Positions 49,799-60,554 of a stretch of 64,000 nt of DNA are shown here, one piece after another. Position 1 is the first letter of the stretch; each line of letters opens with the position of its first letter. The stretch is from Hoylesella enoeca JCM 12259. Its GTDB lineage: Bacteria > Bacteroidota > Bacteroidia > Bacteroidales > Bacteroidaceae. The notes beneath the pieces were generated by a model, which saw nothing but the letters and a program-made list of their open reading frames with translations, was not told where the DNA came from and did not search any database. Both the position numbers and the translations under genes were made by a program. The stretch is from positions 114,746 through 178,745 of the forward strand of contig NZ_BAIX01000001.1 in NCBI RefSeq assembly GCF_000613405.1. Direction: 5' to 3'.

Positions 49799-51316
49799 AT
49801 GGCAGAAAGAAGAGTCAGAGTGCGGTTTGCACCGAGCCCGACAGGGGCATTACACATCGGCGGTGTACGCACTGCGTTATATAATTATTTGTTTGCCCGC
49901 CGACACGGAGGCGATTTCGTGTTCCGAATTGAAGATACAGACAGTCTTCGTTTTGTGCCGGGCGCAGAAGAATATATCATTGAATCGTTTCGCTGGTTGG
50001 GTTTAAAGTTTGATGAAGGAGTAACTTTCGGAGGCGAACACGGCCCTTATCGTCAGAGCGAACGACGTGAAATATATAAGGAATACGTTGAAAAACTGCT
50101 TGCAAACGATAAAGCTTACATTGCATTCGATACTCCGGAAGAGTTGGAATGCAAGCGAAATGAGATTCCGAATTTCCAATATGACGCCCGGACTCGTATG
50201 CAGATGCGCAACTCTTTGACACTTTCCAAGGAAGAAACAGACCAACTTATCGAAGACGGTGAGCAGTATGTAGTGCGTTTCAAGATTGATCCGGGCGAAG
50301 AAGTGCACGTCAACGACATGATCAGAGGCGATGTCATGATCAAAAGCGACATATTAGATGACAAGGTGTTGTATAAGAGTGCTGATGAACTTCCTACTTA
50401 CCACTTGGCCAATATCGTTGATGACCACTTGATGGAAATCACTCATGTCATCCGTGGTGAGGAATGGTTGCCCTCCGCTCCGCTGCATGTGCTGCTCTAT
50501 CGGGCGTTCGGTTGGGAAGCGACGATGCCTCAATTCGCCCATCTCCCGCTGCTTTTGAAACCCGAAGGAAAGGGAAAACTCTCTAAGCGTGACGGTGATC
50601 GGCTGGGATTCCCGGTGTTCCCGCTTGAATGGAAAGATCCTAAAACGGGTGAGATCAGTACCGGTTTTCGTGAGAGTGGTTACTTTCCCGAGGCTGTAAT
50701 CAACTTTCTTGCCCTCTTGGGTTGGAATCCCGGAACTGATCAAGAATTGTTTTCGCTCGACGAATTGGTGGCTGCTTTCGACATCACGCGCTGTTCCAAA
50801 GCCGGTGCTAAGTTTGATTTCCAAAAGGGAATCTGGTTTAATCATGAGTACATTCTGCGTAAGAGCGATGACGAAATAGCCCGACTCTTTGCCCCAATTG
50901 TGGCTAACAATGGTGTGGATGAGACTTTGGAGCGCGTCACTCAGGTGGTTTCGATGATGAAAGATCGCGTAAACTTCGTGAAAGAACTATGGCCTCTCTG
51001 TTCGTTTTTCTTTATTCCGCCCACCGAATACGATGAAAAGACGGTGAAAAAGCGCTGGAAACCTGACTCAGCCAAGGTGATGTCAGAACTTGCCGAAGTA
51101 CTTGAAAGTGTTCAAGACTTCACTGTCGAGGGACAGGAACACGTGGTCTTGGCATGGGTCGAACAGCAAGGTTATAAATTAGGAGATGTAATGAACGCAT
51201 TCCGTTTGGCTCTTGTCGGTATCGGAAAAGGGCCTGGAATGTTCGATATCTCTGCTTTTCTTGGCAAAGAAGAGACCTTAAAGCGTCTCCATAAGGCCAT
51301 AGATACTCTGAAATAA
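49799..51316 (+). CDS. gltX: Glutamyl-tRNA synthetase
   Basis: 505 residues from ATG 49799. Class I synthetase charging tRNA-Glu. HIGH motif in [46 protein letters not shown], and the KMSKS motif as [14 protein letters not shown]-terminal anticodon-binding helices. No frame problems. waaA follows 26 bases later in the same direction. Confidence 0.97.
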   Translation: MAERRVRVRFAPSPTGALHIGGVRTALYNYLFARRHGGDFVFRIEDTDSLRFVPGAEEYIIESFRWLGLKFDEGVTFGGEHGPYRQSERREIYKEYVEKLLANDKAYIAFDTPEELECKRNEIPNFQYDARTRMQMRNSLTLSKEETDQLIEDGEQYVVRFKIDPGEEVHVNDMIRGDVMIKSDILDDKVLYKSADELPTYHLANIVDDHLMEITHVIRGEEWLPSAPLHVLLYRAFGWEATMPQFAHLPLLLKPEGKGKLSKRDGDRLGFPVFPLEWKDPKTGEISTGFRESGYFPEAVINFLALLGWNPGTDQELFSLDELVAAFDITRCSKAGAKFDFQKGIWFNHEYILRKSDDEIARLFAPIVANNGVDETLERVTQVVSMMKDRVNFVKELWPLCSFFFIPPTEYDEKTVKKRWKPDSAKVMSELAEVLESVQDFTVEGQEHVVLAWVEQQGYKLGDVMNAFRLALVGIGKGPGMFDISAFLGKEETLKRLHKAIDTLK

Positions 51317-51341
51317 ACGATCTAACTCCATCTTTTCGGTA

Positions 51342-52568
51342 GTGTATAATCTGTTTATTTATATCTATTTATTGGGCGTTGCGATAGCAAGTCTGTTTAA
51401 TCCAAAGGTCAAACGGATGTGGCGCGGCGAACGCCGGGCTTTCGATATACTGCGTTCGAAAGTCGATCCACAGGCCCATTATATTTGGTTTCACGCTGCA
51501 TCACTGGGCGAGTTTGAGCAAGGACGCCCGCTGATAGAACTTATTCGTCGCCGATTTCCGGCTTATCGCATTCTGCTCACATTCTTTTCGCCGTCAGGTT
51601 ATGAAGTCCGAAAAGACTATGAGGGTGCAGACATCATTTGTTATTTACCTCTCGACACGATCTGTAATGCCCGCAGGTTTCTCCGTTTGGTGCGACCCGA
51701 GATGGCGTTTTTCATCAAATACGAGTTTTGGTATAATTACCTCCACATCCTGAAACATCGAGGCATACCCACATATAGCGTGAGCAGCATTTTTCGTGAG
51801 GGTCAAGTGTTTTTCAAATGGTATGGTCGCGGTTATGGAAAGGTGCTCAACTGCTTCACGCGTTTCTTTGTTCAGAACGACCAAAGCCGTCTGTTGCTTT
51901 CCCGAATCGGCATCACCAACGTAGACGTTGTGGGCGACACGCGATTTGATCGGGTGTTGCAAATCAAGCACGAAGCCCATCATCTACCCCTTGTTGAGAC
52001 TTTCAAGCAAGATCGACAAGTGTTTATTGCTGGTAGTAGTTGGGCTCCCGACGAGGATATTTTCATCCGATTCTTCGACAAACATCGTGATTGGAAGTTG
52101 ATCATAGCGCCTCACGTCATTGGTGAAGACCATTTGCAGCAAATTCTTTCCAAGTTGAATCGAAAAGCAGTGAGATACACTCGCGCCACACTTGATGAAG
52201 TAAGGGATGCTGACTGTCTGTTGATCGACTGTTTCGGATTGCTTTCCAGCATTTATCAATATGGTGAAGTGGCCTACGTCGGCGGTGGTTTCGGTGTGGG
52301 AATCCACAATGTTCTCGAAGCAGCCGTATGGAAAATGCCTGTCATTTTCGGCCCAAACAACAAGCGATTCCACGAAGCTCAAGGATTGCTTGCAGCTCGG
52401 GGAGGTTTTGAAATCACCGATTACACCTCGTTTGAAACGATCATGCAGCGTTTCATCGACGATCAATCCTCCTTACACGAAGCCGGAATCCGGGCCGAAA
52501 CATTCGTCAACGATCTCGCCGGAGCCACCGAAAAGATTTTCCACCACATCTTTGTTTCTCAATCATGA
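51342..52568 (+). CDS. waaA: 3-deoxy-D-manno-octulosonic acid transferase
   Basis: 408 residues, GTG start. Adds Kdo to lipid A (GT30). An N-terminal membrane anchor (YNLFIYIYLLGVAIASLF), then WFHAASLGEFEQGRPLIE with the conserved catalytic Glu, ILLTFFSPSGYEVRK, FIKYEFWYNYL, VDVVGDTRFDRV and the donor-binding AYVGGGFGVGIHNVLEAAVWKMPVIFGPN. Probably cotranscribed with gltX. Confidence 0.94.
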   Translation: MYNLFIYIYLLGVAIASLFNPKVKRMWRGERRAFDILRSKVDPQAHYIWFHAASLGEFEQGRPLIELIRRRFPAYRILLTFFSPSGYEVRKDYEGADIICYLPLDTICNARRFLRLVRPEMAFFIKYEFWYNYLHILKHRGIPTYSVSSIFREGQVFFKWYGRGYGKVLNCFTRFFVQNDQSRLLLSRIGITNVDVVGDTRFDRVLQIKHEAHHLPLVETFKQDRQVFIAGSSWAPDEDIFIRFFDKHRDWKLIIAPHVIGEDHLQQILSKLNRKAVRYTRATLDEVRDADCLLIDCFGLLSSIYQYGEVAYVGGGFGVGIHNVLEAAVWKMPVIFGPNNKRFHEAQGLLAARGGFEITDYTSFETIMQRFIDDQSSLHEAGIRAETFVNDLAGATEKIFHHIFVSQS

Positions 52569-52607
52569 TGCATCATTCATAGGGCATCATTGAATTAACG
52601 CCAAAAC

Positions 52608-52695
52608 ATTGTTTTATCGGTTGTTGTGCGATTAACGGTTAATTGCACAACAACTCACCGTTAGTTGCACGCCAATTAACGGTGAGTTGGCAATG
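52608..52695. repeat. 22-bp degenerate tandem repeat, locus K (4 units)
   Basis: A degenerate unit and three good 22-base units (52630-52651, 52652-52673, 52674-52695), ending ten bases from the HTCS stop, between convergent waaA and the HTCS gene. Confidence 0.9.
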
Positions 52696-52704
52696 AATGT
52701 GTAT

Positions 52705-55377
52705 TTATTTGATTTTCGGAGAGCTATTCGTTCGTTTGTCTAAACCGCCCGGTTGTCGACCAAAATAATCTTTATAGCATTTGGAAAAATATGAAGGGGA
52801 GGAGAAACCGACGTCGTAAGCAATCTCGGCAATGGTCTTCGACGTGGTGCGGAGCAGTTGTTCGGCCTGTTTCAAACGGGTGATCCGAATGAGTTCTACG
52901 GGTGATGAACCTGTCAGCGCCTTTACTTTGCGATATAGTTGGACGCGACTCAAGCCCATTGCTGCACTTGCTGTTTCTACGCTGAACTCAGAATCGGATA
53001 GCCGTTTGAGGACAATCTGCCTAAAATTGGCGATAAATTGCGTGTCGGCATCAAGCGGTTTATCGCTTATCTCAGTCGTATTGCTCACGTGATATTTCAA
53101 TTGTCGCCTACTCTCCAACAGGTTTCTGATACGCGCTTTCAGCACTTCGCTGCTGAAAGGCTTGGTCAAATAGGCGTCGGCTCCTTCATTATAGCCTTCC
53201 ACGCGTTGTTCTTCCAGGGTGCGGGCCGTGATCAGAATGATGGGGATATGGCTCGTGAGAATATCTGTCTTGATGCGTTTGCAAAGGGCAAGACCGTCTA
53301 ATCCGGGCATCATCACATCGCAAATGATGATGTCGGGAATGTCTCTCATCGCCTTTTGAAGTCCCATTTGTCCGTCGGCAGCCTGTGAAACGTCGTAGTC
53401 ATTACTCAGAAGTGCCATGAGATAAGCTCTTATGTCTTCATTGTCATCGATGATCAGCAGGGCCGGTTTTTCCTTGGTGCCAATGTCGGTGAGTTTTTCG
53501 GTCATCACGTTTGACGATATGTCGCGGGCCGATGTGTCATCAAATGGACCGTCGGGTAGGGTGTGAACGTCGGTTGCAGAAGCAATATTGACGCCTTGGA
53601 CAATCTTCGGCAATGTGATGATGAAGGTTGTTCCGGAGCCTAATTCACTCTCAACAGTCACGCGTCCGCCCTGTAATTCGACAAAGGAATGCACGATGGC
53701 AAGACCTATTCCTGTGCTGCTCGGACGTGGATTGCACGTTTGATAAAATCTGTCGAAGATATGCGGAAGTTCGTTTTTACTGATTCCTGCACCATTGTCG
53801 GCTACACGAATGCAGACGGTTTCATCGTTTTCGTTGGCCGCAAAAATGATGCGCCCACCTTCATCCGTGTATTTCAGCGCATTGGACAACAGATTGTAGC
53901 AGATTCGTTCCATCTTATACAGATCGGCTCTGATGCTGATTGAGTCGGCTACTTGCAGTTCGAGTGTGATGTGTTTTCGGTTGGCGGGAGTAGAAAAAGC
54001 ATTTAACCATTGTTGCATATACGTCGAAAGATCGAAGTCACTCAATGTGAGTGCCATCTTGCCAGATTGTATTTTGCGGAAGTCTAATATCTCGTCGACC
54101 AATCGGGAGAGTACACCCGTGTTACGCCGCACGATTTGCAACATGTTGCGTTGTTGTCGGGTGAGATTCGAGTCGGCAATGATGTGATCCACGGGATCGG
54201 CAATCAATGTGAGCGGCGTGCGCAATTCGTGGCTCACATTGGTAAAGAATTGGAGTTTGGCATTGGTGGCTTCTTCTTTCAATTGCTGTTTTATCACGAT
54301 TGTTCGATAAATGTAAACAATGAGTCCGATAAGCAGCAGTGTGATGATTCCGAATAAAAGAAGATAGATTTTCTGGTGATTGTAACGAGCGAGATAGCTG
54401 TCCACCAACCCGTGTAATGAATAAAGCCGACTGCGCTGTTTATTCATCTCCTCGCTTTGAATAAGCATGACGTTGGCGTTGTCGCGTGTGACGAGGGCAC
54501 TCCGCAGATAGTTGTCACGGTGGTAAGGTCGTTTTTCGAGGATATTCAGAGCCAACTGCATCACTAAGTCGCCGCGTGTGGGATAGATATACGAAGCTAA
54601 GAGTCGGCCATCCCGTACGTTTTCGAGTCCGCCTCCGGGCACAGGCAACGCGTCGATACCTACAAACCGAATGCCTCGAATCCCTCTCCGCTCGGCCGCT
54701 TGCAATGCTCCGATAGCCATACGGTCGTTTTGTCCGAAGACGAAATCAATGTGCTGATGTTCTGTCAATATGCTGTCCATCGCGCGTTCGGCCCTGTCTT
54801 TCAACCATCCTGCATACCGTTTGTCGATCAGTTTGATGCCAGGATACCGACTGATGGTCTGTACAAAGCCCTTATGTCGATCAATGGCGGGCGATGAATT
54901 TTGCAGACCGAGGATCTCGACCACCGTTCCCCGTCCGTGTAATTGCCGTGCAATGAAGTCGCCCATCACCCGACCGGCTTCCAAGTTGTCTGCTCCGATA
55001 AACGCAGTGTATTGATTCGAGGCTGTCTTTCGGTCGAAGAGGATCACGGGAATACCCTTTTCGTATGCCCGTTTGATGTCGGCGGCGGCTGTGTGCATCT
55101 GATTCGGTGAGACAATCAGCAAATCAACGCCTTCGTTTACAAACTGTTGGATCTGTACCGACTGCAACTTGTCGTCATCGTTGGCCGAAGCAAACTTCAG
55201 CGTAACGTTCTCATGCTGGTAAGTTCCCATCACCAACTCGTCGTTGAGCTTGTCTCTCCAAATGTCCTCGCTACATTGCGACACGCCGATCACATATCGT
55301 TTCGGAGTCTGCCTACACGCTGTGAGTACGAGTAAGAATACCAAACAGAGTGGAAATATACGGTGCGTGTGCGACAT
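52705..55377 (-). CDS. Hybrid two-component sensor with sugar-binding periplasmic domain
   Basis: 890 residues, one polypeptide from sensor to DNA-binding domain. Lipoprotein-like signal (LVFLLVLTAC, Cys 21), a type 1 periplasmic-binding fold of the ribose/LacI kind (about 28-310: LLIVSPNQMHTAAADIKRAYEKGIPVILFDR, FVFGQNDRMAIGAL, FVGIDALPVPGG), TM helix 337-360, HisKA with H383 (FFTNVSHELRTPLT), HATPase (NLLSNALKYTDEGG, GIGLAIVHSFVELQGG), receiver with D687 (IIICDVMMPGLDG) and an AraC-type HTH (about 755-885). The same architecture as the Bacteroides fructose-sensing HTCS (BT1754 class); fructose as ligand is inference. No utilisation locus adjoins it. Confidence 0.92.
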   Translation of the reverse strand: MSHTHRIFPLCLVFLLVLTACRQTPKRYVIGVSQCSEDIWRDKLNDELVMGTYQHENVTLKFASANDDDKLQSVQIQQFVNEGVDLLIVSPNQMHTAAADIKRAYEKGIPVILFDRKTASNQYTAFIGADNLEAGRVMGDFIARQLHGRGTVVEILGLQNSSPAIDRHKGFVQTISRYPGIKLIDKRYAGWLKDRAERAMDSILTEHQHIDFVFGQNDRMAIGALQAAERRGIRGIRFVGIDALPVPGGGLENVRDGRLLASYIYPTRGDLVMQLALNILEKRPYHRDNYLRSALVTRDNANVMLIQSEEMNKQRSRLYSLHGLVDSYLARYNHQKIYLLLFGIITLLLIGLIVYIYRTIVIKQQLKEEATNAKLQFFTNVSHELRTPLTLIADPVDHIIADSNLTRQQRNMLQIVRRNTGVLSRLVDEILDFRKIQSGKMALTLSDFDLSTYMQQWLNAFSTPANRKHITLELQVADSISIRADLYKMERICYNLLSNALKYTDEGGRIIFAANENDETVCIRVADNGAGISKNELPHIFDRFYQTCNPRPSSTGIGLAIVHSFVELQGGRVTVESELGSGTTFIITLPKIVQGVNIASATDVHTLPDGPFDDTSARDISSNVMTEKLTDIGTKEKPALLIIDDNEDIRAYLMALLSNDYDVSQAADGQMGLQKAMRDIPDIIICDVMMPGLDGLALCKRIKTDILTSHIPIILITARTLEEQRVEGYNEGADAYLTKPFSSEVLKARIRNLLESRRQLKYHVSNTTEISDKPLDADTQFIANFRQIVLKRLSDSEFSVETASAAMGLSRVQLYRKVKALTGSSPVELIRITRLKQAEQLLRTTSKTIAEIAYDVGFSSPSYFSKCYKDYFGRQPGGLDKRTNSSPKIK

Positions 55378-56282
55378 AGGGCTTGTTTCTGCTTTAAATC
55401 ACATCGGTTTGTCTGTCTACTTTACTTAATTTGCCAATCGGTCTAGGTAAGAGTAACACCAATATTAGTGCTTGAATCGGAAATACAATCATTTTAATAT
55501 CTCACCGCAAAGATATAATAAAAGGCTGAAAGTTGCTCTTTTGTTATTCGAAAAAGATGGAGTTGAGATAAAAAAGTGTGAATTCGACTCGGAGTTGCAC
55601 CTACATACAAGGCCGTTCTACCCAAGTGTAGTCGATCAAAGTGCGTGTCGCAGTCTAATCTGAGCTTACAAATACAGCCGTTTCCTCGTCCTATGGCTTA
55701 ATATAAAAAGTTATCTTTAATTGTTTTCCTTTCTTATCGTTAATTAATGAAGATTCTGGATAAATAGATGATTTATGAGTTATATATACTGAAAAGGGTT
55801 TGTAAAGGCCCTCTCGCAAAGTCTCTCGATGTTTTAATAATGGCATATATGCGTGCTTGTACGTGTGCCTAAATATTTTCTCTTCACGCTGCAAAGCGTA
55901 CTTCATTTCTTTCTTATCTGGCAAGACTTTGACAGAATGGAGTGTGGAAAGATAAAGAAAAAGAGTTAAATACACGTTATTAAAACAAAATTATATGTAA
56001 ATGACACTCGTCTTAACCCCCATTCTTTCAAGATTTTTTTCTATATTTGTCCACAGATTGCAATCAAAACAGAACAAAACTGTCAAAATTGAGAGAATAT
56101 CTATGCCCTGCAACACAGAGTAACTAAAAAAACTATCAAGAAAACAAAAACGAAAATCTATTATTCAAAAGTATATTTTAGTGTTTGCTTAGCATCCTAG
56201 TAATTCACTAGTTCCTTATTCGGGGTGATCGAAGACAGCATTCCCGTAAGAGCTATGTATTTATTAATTAATATCAATCCAC
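55378..56282. other. AT-rich 905-base stretch without a supported gene
   Basis: Contains a possible HTCS promoter (minus-strand TATCTTTG, 55508-55515), a short palindrome CACcAATATTaGTG (55457-55470), and a plus-strand TATATTTG (56043-56050) that could start a leader of some 230 bases for the next gene. A 94-codon minus-strand frame at 55691-55975 has no recognisable features and I do not call it. Confidence 0.5.
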
Positions 56283-57239
56283 ATGAAACGTTTTTTTAAA
56301 GGATTTATAGTCCTATTAGTTATATCGATTTCAATTAGTGTCGTTTCTGTTTTCCATTCATGCCAAACAGATGGAGAGAAGAGAGATGGTACTGTTTTAT
56401 CAAAGGCTTCCGACCTCATTAAGTGTTATCAAGAGAATTATGCTAAGATCACAACAACTCCAATTGTATCCATACCAACTACAAGATCTAGTATAATTTC
56501 ACATGGGGAAAAAGGAGATGATGTAACACTTTATATTAATTTCCCAGCAGATACGCAAGAGGAAGTTAAGGATTTGTATCATCATATACAAACGATTCAA
56601 GATATATGTGCTTTGCATAGGTTAACAGCAGCAGAGTTTGAGTGTTCTAATTCGTCAAATTCTAAGTATTCAATTCAAGTTTCAGAGACAAAAGTTAGAC
56701 AGGAATTGTCACCAATGGTAAATGCAAGTAGACAATATCTTTATGGTAAAGGCATTTCAGAGAGTGATATACAAGAGCTGTTAGAGGAGAATAATGCAGA
56801 TGAAACGGTATTGAGCGTTTTTGCACTTTTACTCAGTGAGCAAGAAATGAGAGAAAGAATCTCTTCTAATAAGATATCTACGGCTTCTTTTAATCCCTTA
56901 GGTTTCTTTGCTACTCCGGCATACTGCGCTCGCGATAAAGGCCGTCTCAGTTATGCCTTTGATTGCGCCATAGAAGCTTTAGGCGTTGATATCTTTTTTT
57001 GTTTGAGCTCATCTAGTGCAGTAGCCTGGTCAAAGGCTGCCATGAAAAAAACTTTTAAAACTGTTGCAAAGCGAGTTATGGGACCAATTGGAGTTGCACT
57101 TGCCTTAGGAGAGTTTCTTTGGTGCTTGCATAAGCAGCACGTATGCAATGATAATAAAACAGCTTACGTGGGAACTCCTGATATGATTGATTCTTTATAT
57201 AATGATATCGCTATTCGAAAACCCAAATTCAAACGATAG
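56283..57239 (+). CDS. Unknown exported protein, possible lipoprotein with hydrophobic C-terminal module
   Basis: 318 residues, not recognised. Signal peptide MKRFFKGFIVLLVISISISVVSVFHSC, where Cys 27 could be lipidated. A soluble, mainly helical middle (DLYHHIQTIQDICALHRLTAAEFE, YLYGKGISESDIQELLEENNADETVLSVFALLLSEQEMRERI) follows. Residues about 210-290 then form a Cys-containing, hydrophobic, Gly/Ala-rich block (DCAIEALGVDIFFCLSSSS, RVMGPIGVALALGEFLWCLH). Base composition is clearly more AT-rich than in the housekeeping genes around, which hints at acquisition. The layout (export signal, spacer, hydrophobic C-terminal module) recalls bacteriocin or toxin precursors, but no family match is claimed. 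Confidence 0.8.
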   Translation: MKRFFKGFIVLLVISISISVVSVFHSCQTDGEKRDGTVLSKASDLIKCYQENYAKITTTPIVSIPTTRSSIISHGEKGDDVTLYINFPADTQEEVKDLYHHIQTIQDICALHRLTAAEFECSNSSNSKYSIQVSETKVRQELSPMVNASRQYLYGKGISESDIQELLEENNADETVLSVFALLLSEQEMRERISSNKISTASFNPLGFFATPAYCARDKGRLSYAFDCAIEALGVDIFFCLSSSSAVAWSKAAMKKTFKTVAKRVMGPIGVALALGEFLWCLHKQHVCNDNKTAYVGTPDMIDSLYNDIAIRKPKFKR

Positions 57240-57375
57240 CAACCGTATATATCCGATCTTTCCTAATGTAGGAACAATAAAAATCTCAAAGAGTAGAGTA
57301 TTGGCAATCGATAACGGATAATAGATTACCAAGACGCTATTCTCACCAATAAAACAACGATAACAAATAAGTATT

Positions 57376-57621
57376 ATGCAAGTAACTTTTTGGGACCTCA
57401 CCGTTAATCTGTTCGGAACCTGCCTCTTTATTTACGTCGTTTATGCATTAATTATGCGGGGCATGGATTTGTTTCGAGCTATAAAAGACAAAGATCGGAG
57501 TGCCATAATAAAATATGCATGGGTCTTTGTATTGTCGTTAGCTATAGCTGCTTACATCTTTCTGCCGTTCAGCAAGGTAACAAGCTCGGTGCAGACAGTC
57601 ATTCTGTTTTTTACAAACTGA
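57376..57621 (+). CDS. Small two-TM membrane protein of unknown function
   Basis: 81 residues, MQVTFWDLTVNLFGTCLFIY start. Two TM helices (about 8-28 and 49-68) joined by a charged loop (RAIKDKDRSAIIK). It follows the unknown exported protein in the same direction at 136 bases. Size and topology are like those of immunity or accessory membrane proteins; this is inference only. It ends 17 bases from the convergent PorT-like gene. Confidence 0.65.
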   Translation: MQVTFWDLTVNLFGTCLFIYVVYALIMRGMDLFRAIKDKDRSAIIKYAWVFVLSLAIAAYIFLPFSKVTSSVQTVILFFTN

Positions 57622-57638
57622 ATGTCGCCTGCACCCCG

Positions 57639-58214
57639 TCATTTCATATTGAATTTATAGCCGATCGTGATTTGAGTTACACTGTTGTGGTCATTGCTTT
57701 TATTGATTCTGCTCAGTCCCCAGTTGTAACGGGCATCGATGACCCAACCCTGCCATTCGTAAGAGATTCCCAAGGGCACTTCTACGAGAAATGTTTCCAT
57801 CCCCCCTTCTTTCGCTGTGCCCGTATAGCCATTTAATGAACTCCTGACTGTGGCGTTGACATTGAAAGCGGGTTGTAATCCCACCTTCAATGCTAAATCT
57901 CGGGCAACATAAAAGTTGACCACCAGTGGAATATTGATGTAATCAAACTTGTGGGTAGCCTGATAACTGCCAGCCTTAACCTTGCAACCTTGTTGTGAAT
58001 ATAGCAGAGCCGCTGCCAGACTTAATTTCGCTTTCACTTGCCACTCTGCCTCGGCCCCAACGGCAAGCCCTATACGACTCGACCTCGAACTACCCGAAAC
58101 GTTGGCCACATTAAGCCCCACCTTGGGCTGCCATGTAAGCGACCCCATTGGATGTTGTGCCGAAACCTCAAGCCCCGTACAGAGCAGCAGCAGCAAAAAC
58201 ATGAATCTTCTCAT
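57639..58214 (-). CDS. PorT-like outer-membrane beta-barrel protein
   Basis: 191 residues. Signal MRRFMFLLLLLCTGLEVSAQ, then WQPKVGLNVANVSGS and successive amphipathic strands (LSLAAALLYSQQGCKVKAG, FDYINIPLVVNFYVARDLALKVGLQPAFNVNA) typical of the OMP_b-brl_2/PorT-family barrels of Bacteroidetes. YINIPLxxxFY and the GLQPA strand are the family hallmarks. Function of such small barrels is mostly unknown. Confidence 0.82.
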   Translation of the reverse strand: MRRFMFLLLLLCTGLEVSAQHPMGSLTWQPKVGLNVANVSGSSRSSRIGLAVGAEAEWQVKAKLSLAAALLYSQQGCKVKAGSYQATHKFDYINIPLVVNFYVARDLALKVGLQPAFNVNATVRSSLNGYTGTAKEGGMETFLVEVPLGISYEWQGWVIDARYNWGLSRINKSNDHNSVTQITIGYKFNMK

Positions 58215-58308
58215 AAGAATTGATTTTTATGGTTTACTTCTTTTCTATGATTATGTTTCCAGTTCAATCTCAATTGTATATTTCTATTACTTGAGTCAAT
58301 GATCACAC

Positions 58309-60354
58309 TCACCCTACCTGGCTACCCGCCTTTACCTCGCGGTCTACCCGAATCACGGAGAGACTGTCGTCGAAATCGACAGCTGACAGGATCATACCCT
58401 GACTCTCGATGCCCATCAATTTGCGGGGAGCAAGGTTGGCTATGAAGCAAATGTCGGTGCCAACGAGGGCTTCCGGCTCATAAAACTTGGCGATGCCCGA
58501 CACGATCGTGCGGTCGGTACCGCTACCATCGTCGATCGTGAATTTCAGTAACTTGTTGGCCTTCTTCACTCGTTCGCATTGTTTGATACGTCCCACACGG
58601 ATGTCCAGTTTCTCAAAGTCAGAGAAGTCGATCGTCTTCTTGACCGGTTGCGCTTGATAAGCCGTGGCAGCATTGGCCCGTTTGGTGTCTTCCAGCTTCT
58701 GCAACTGATGCTTGATCACATCGTCTTCGATCTTCTCGAAGAGCAGTTCGGGTTCGGCCAACCGATGACCGGCTTGCAGGATGTCGGTATCGCCCAACTG
58801 ATTCCAATCGAATCGGTCGATGTTGAGCATCCGGCGTAATTTCTCGCTGCTGAAAGGCAGAAACGGTTCAAAGGCAATAGCCAGATTAGCCGTGAGCTGC
58901 AAACTGATATATAGGATGGTCTTCACCCGCTCGGGATCGGTCTTCCACACCTTCCAAGGCTCGCACTCGGTGATATATCGGTTGCCGATACGCGCCAGAT
59001 TCATCGCCTCTTTCTGGGCATCGCGGAATTTAAACGTATCAAGCAGCGACTCCACATCCTGCTTCACATTCTTAAACTCCTCGATGGTCTGCCGGTCTAC
59101 ATCGGTGAGTGCGCCGCAAGTCGGCACCACGCCATTGAAATATTTCTTGGTGAGCTGCAACGCGCGGTTGACAAAGTTGCCATAGACCGCCACCAGCTCG
59201 TTGTTGTTCCGCTCTTGGAAGTCTTTCCACGTAAAGTTGTTATCCTTGGTCTCCGGGGCATTGGCCGTGAGCACATAGCGCAGCACATCTTGCTTGCCCG
59301 GAAGATCCGTGAGATATTCATGGAGCCACACCGCCCAGTTGCGCGAAGTGCTGATCTTGTCGTTCTCTAAGTTCAGGAATTCGTTGGCGGGCACATTGTC
59401 CGGCAGAATATAGTCGCCGTGGGCCTTGAGCATGACAGGAAACACGATGCAATGAAACACGATGTTGTCCTTGCCGATAAAGTGCACAAGGCGCGTCTCG
59501 GGATCCTTCCACCACTTCTCCCAGCTGTCGGGAAGCAACTCCTTGGTGTTGGATATGTAGCCGATCGGGGCATCAAACCACACATAGAGCACCTTGCCCT
59601 CGGCTCCCTCCACAGGCACGGGAATACCCCAATTCAGATCGCGCGTCATCGCCCGGGGCTGCAAATCCATGTCGAGCCAACTCTTGCACTGTCCATAGAC
59701 ATTGGGGCGCCACTCCTTATGCCCGTCGAGGATCCACTGCTTCAGCCAACCCTGGTACTCGTTCAGCGGAAGATACCAGTTACGGGTCTCCTTCATCACC
59801 GGCTGCGAACCGCTGATGGTAGACTTCGGATTGATCAGCTCCGTGGGATCGAGTTCGGTGCCGCAGTTCTCGCATTGGTCTCCGTAAGCCCCCTCATGGT
59901 GACAGTGCGGACATTCGCCCACGATATAGCGGTCGGCTAAGAAAGTCTTCGCCTCCTCGTCATAATACTGCATCGATGTCTTCTCAATGAGTTTGCCCTC
60001 GTCGTAGAGTTTACGGAAAAAGTCTGAAGCCAGCTTGTGATGTGTCTCCGAAGTGGTACGACTATAAATGTCGAACGAAATACCAAACTCCTCAAAACTC
60101 TTCTTGATCATCGCATGGTAGCGATCGACGATATCCTGCGGCGTCACGCCTTCTTTCCGGGCCCGGATTGTGATGGGCACCCCATGTTCATCGCTTCCGC
60201 CGATAAAGATCACATCTTGCTTTTTCAGCCTCAGATAGCGCACGTATATGTCTGCCGGCACATAAACCCCGGCCAGATGACCGATGTGCACACCGCCGTT
60301 GGCATACGGCAATGCAGCCGTCACCGTGGTGCGCTTATAGTTTTTCTGTTCCAT
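58309..60354 (-). CDS. metG: Methionyl-tRNA synthetase with C-terminal tRNA-binding domain
   Basis: 681 residues. Class I synthetase charging tRNA-Met. HIGH motif [21 protein letters not shown], zinc knuckle [23 protein letters not shown] variant [11 protein letters not shown], anticodon-binding helices, and a C-terminal EMAP/Trbp111-like domain ([41 protein letters not shown]). Intact frame. A minus-strand TAACTTTG box at 60384-60391 lies 30 bases upstream. Confidence 0.97.
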   Translation of the reverse strand: MEQKNYKRTTVTAALPYANGGVHIGHLAGVYVPADIYVRYLRLKKQDVIFIGGSDEHGVPITIRARKEGVTPQDIVDRYHAMIKKSFEEFGISFDIYSRTTSETHHKLASDFFRKLYDEGKLIEKTSMQYYDEEAKTFLADRYIVGECPHCHHEGAYGDQCENCGTELDPTELINPKSTISGSQPVMKETRNWYLPLNEYQGWLKQWILDGHKEWRPNVYGQCKSWLDMDLQPRAMTRDLNWGIPVPVEGAEGKVLYVWFDAPIGYISNTKELLPDSWEKWWKDPETRLVHFIGKDNIVFHCIVFPVMLKAHGDYILPDNVPANEFLNLENDKISTSRNWAVWLHEYLTDLPGKQDVLRYVLTANAPETKDNNFTWKDFQERNNNELVAVYGNFVNRALQLTKKYFNGVVPTCGALTDVDRQTIEEFKNVKQDVESLLDTFKFRDAQKEAMNLARIGNRYITECEPWKVWKTDPERVKTILYISLQLTANLAIAFEPFLPFSSEKLRRMLNIDRFDWNQLGDTDILQAGHRLAEPELLFEKIEDDVIKHQLQKLEDTKRANAATAYQAQPVKKTIDFSDFEKLDIRVGRIKQCERVKKANKLLKFTIDDGSGTDRTIVSGIAKFYEPEALVGTDICFIANLAPRKLMGIESQGMILSAVDFDDSLSVIRVDREVKAGSQVG

Positions 60355-60383
60355 GATAGCTTAGCTGTTTATGAAATATGCTG

Positions 60384-60391
60384 CAAAGTTA
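60384..60391 (-). promoter_or_regulatory. metG promoter -7 box
   Basis: TAACTTTG on the minus strand, 30 bases from the metG start. Confidence 0.55.
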
Positions 60392-60485
60392 ATCATTTTT
60401 TCGTGTTTGCCGCGCCCCCTCCCCGTATTTCTTATGCTGCCGGCAGTGAGAAATCGTGTGGGTAAAATAACAGGCTCGGTGAGAG

Positions 60486-60551
60486 GTCGTATACCTGTGG
60501 GGGTCTTCTATACGAGTTGTGCCCCACCAGTCGTATACCTGTCAGCAAGAA
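60486..60551. repeat. Possible 22-bp period array of a different sequence
   Basis: GTCGTATACCTGT occurs at 60486 and again 44 bases later at 60530, with a weaker related unit (CTATACGAGTTGTG) exactly between at 60508. This gives three 22-base steps of a sequence unrelated to the TTAACGGTTA family. Confidence 0.5.
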
Positions 60552-60554
60552 CCC

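Noticed and set aside
55691..55975. 94-codon minus-strand frame as a gene
   Set aside because: AT-rich, no signal peptide, no recognisable domain, no promoter at the right distance; could be chance.
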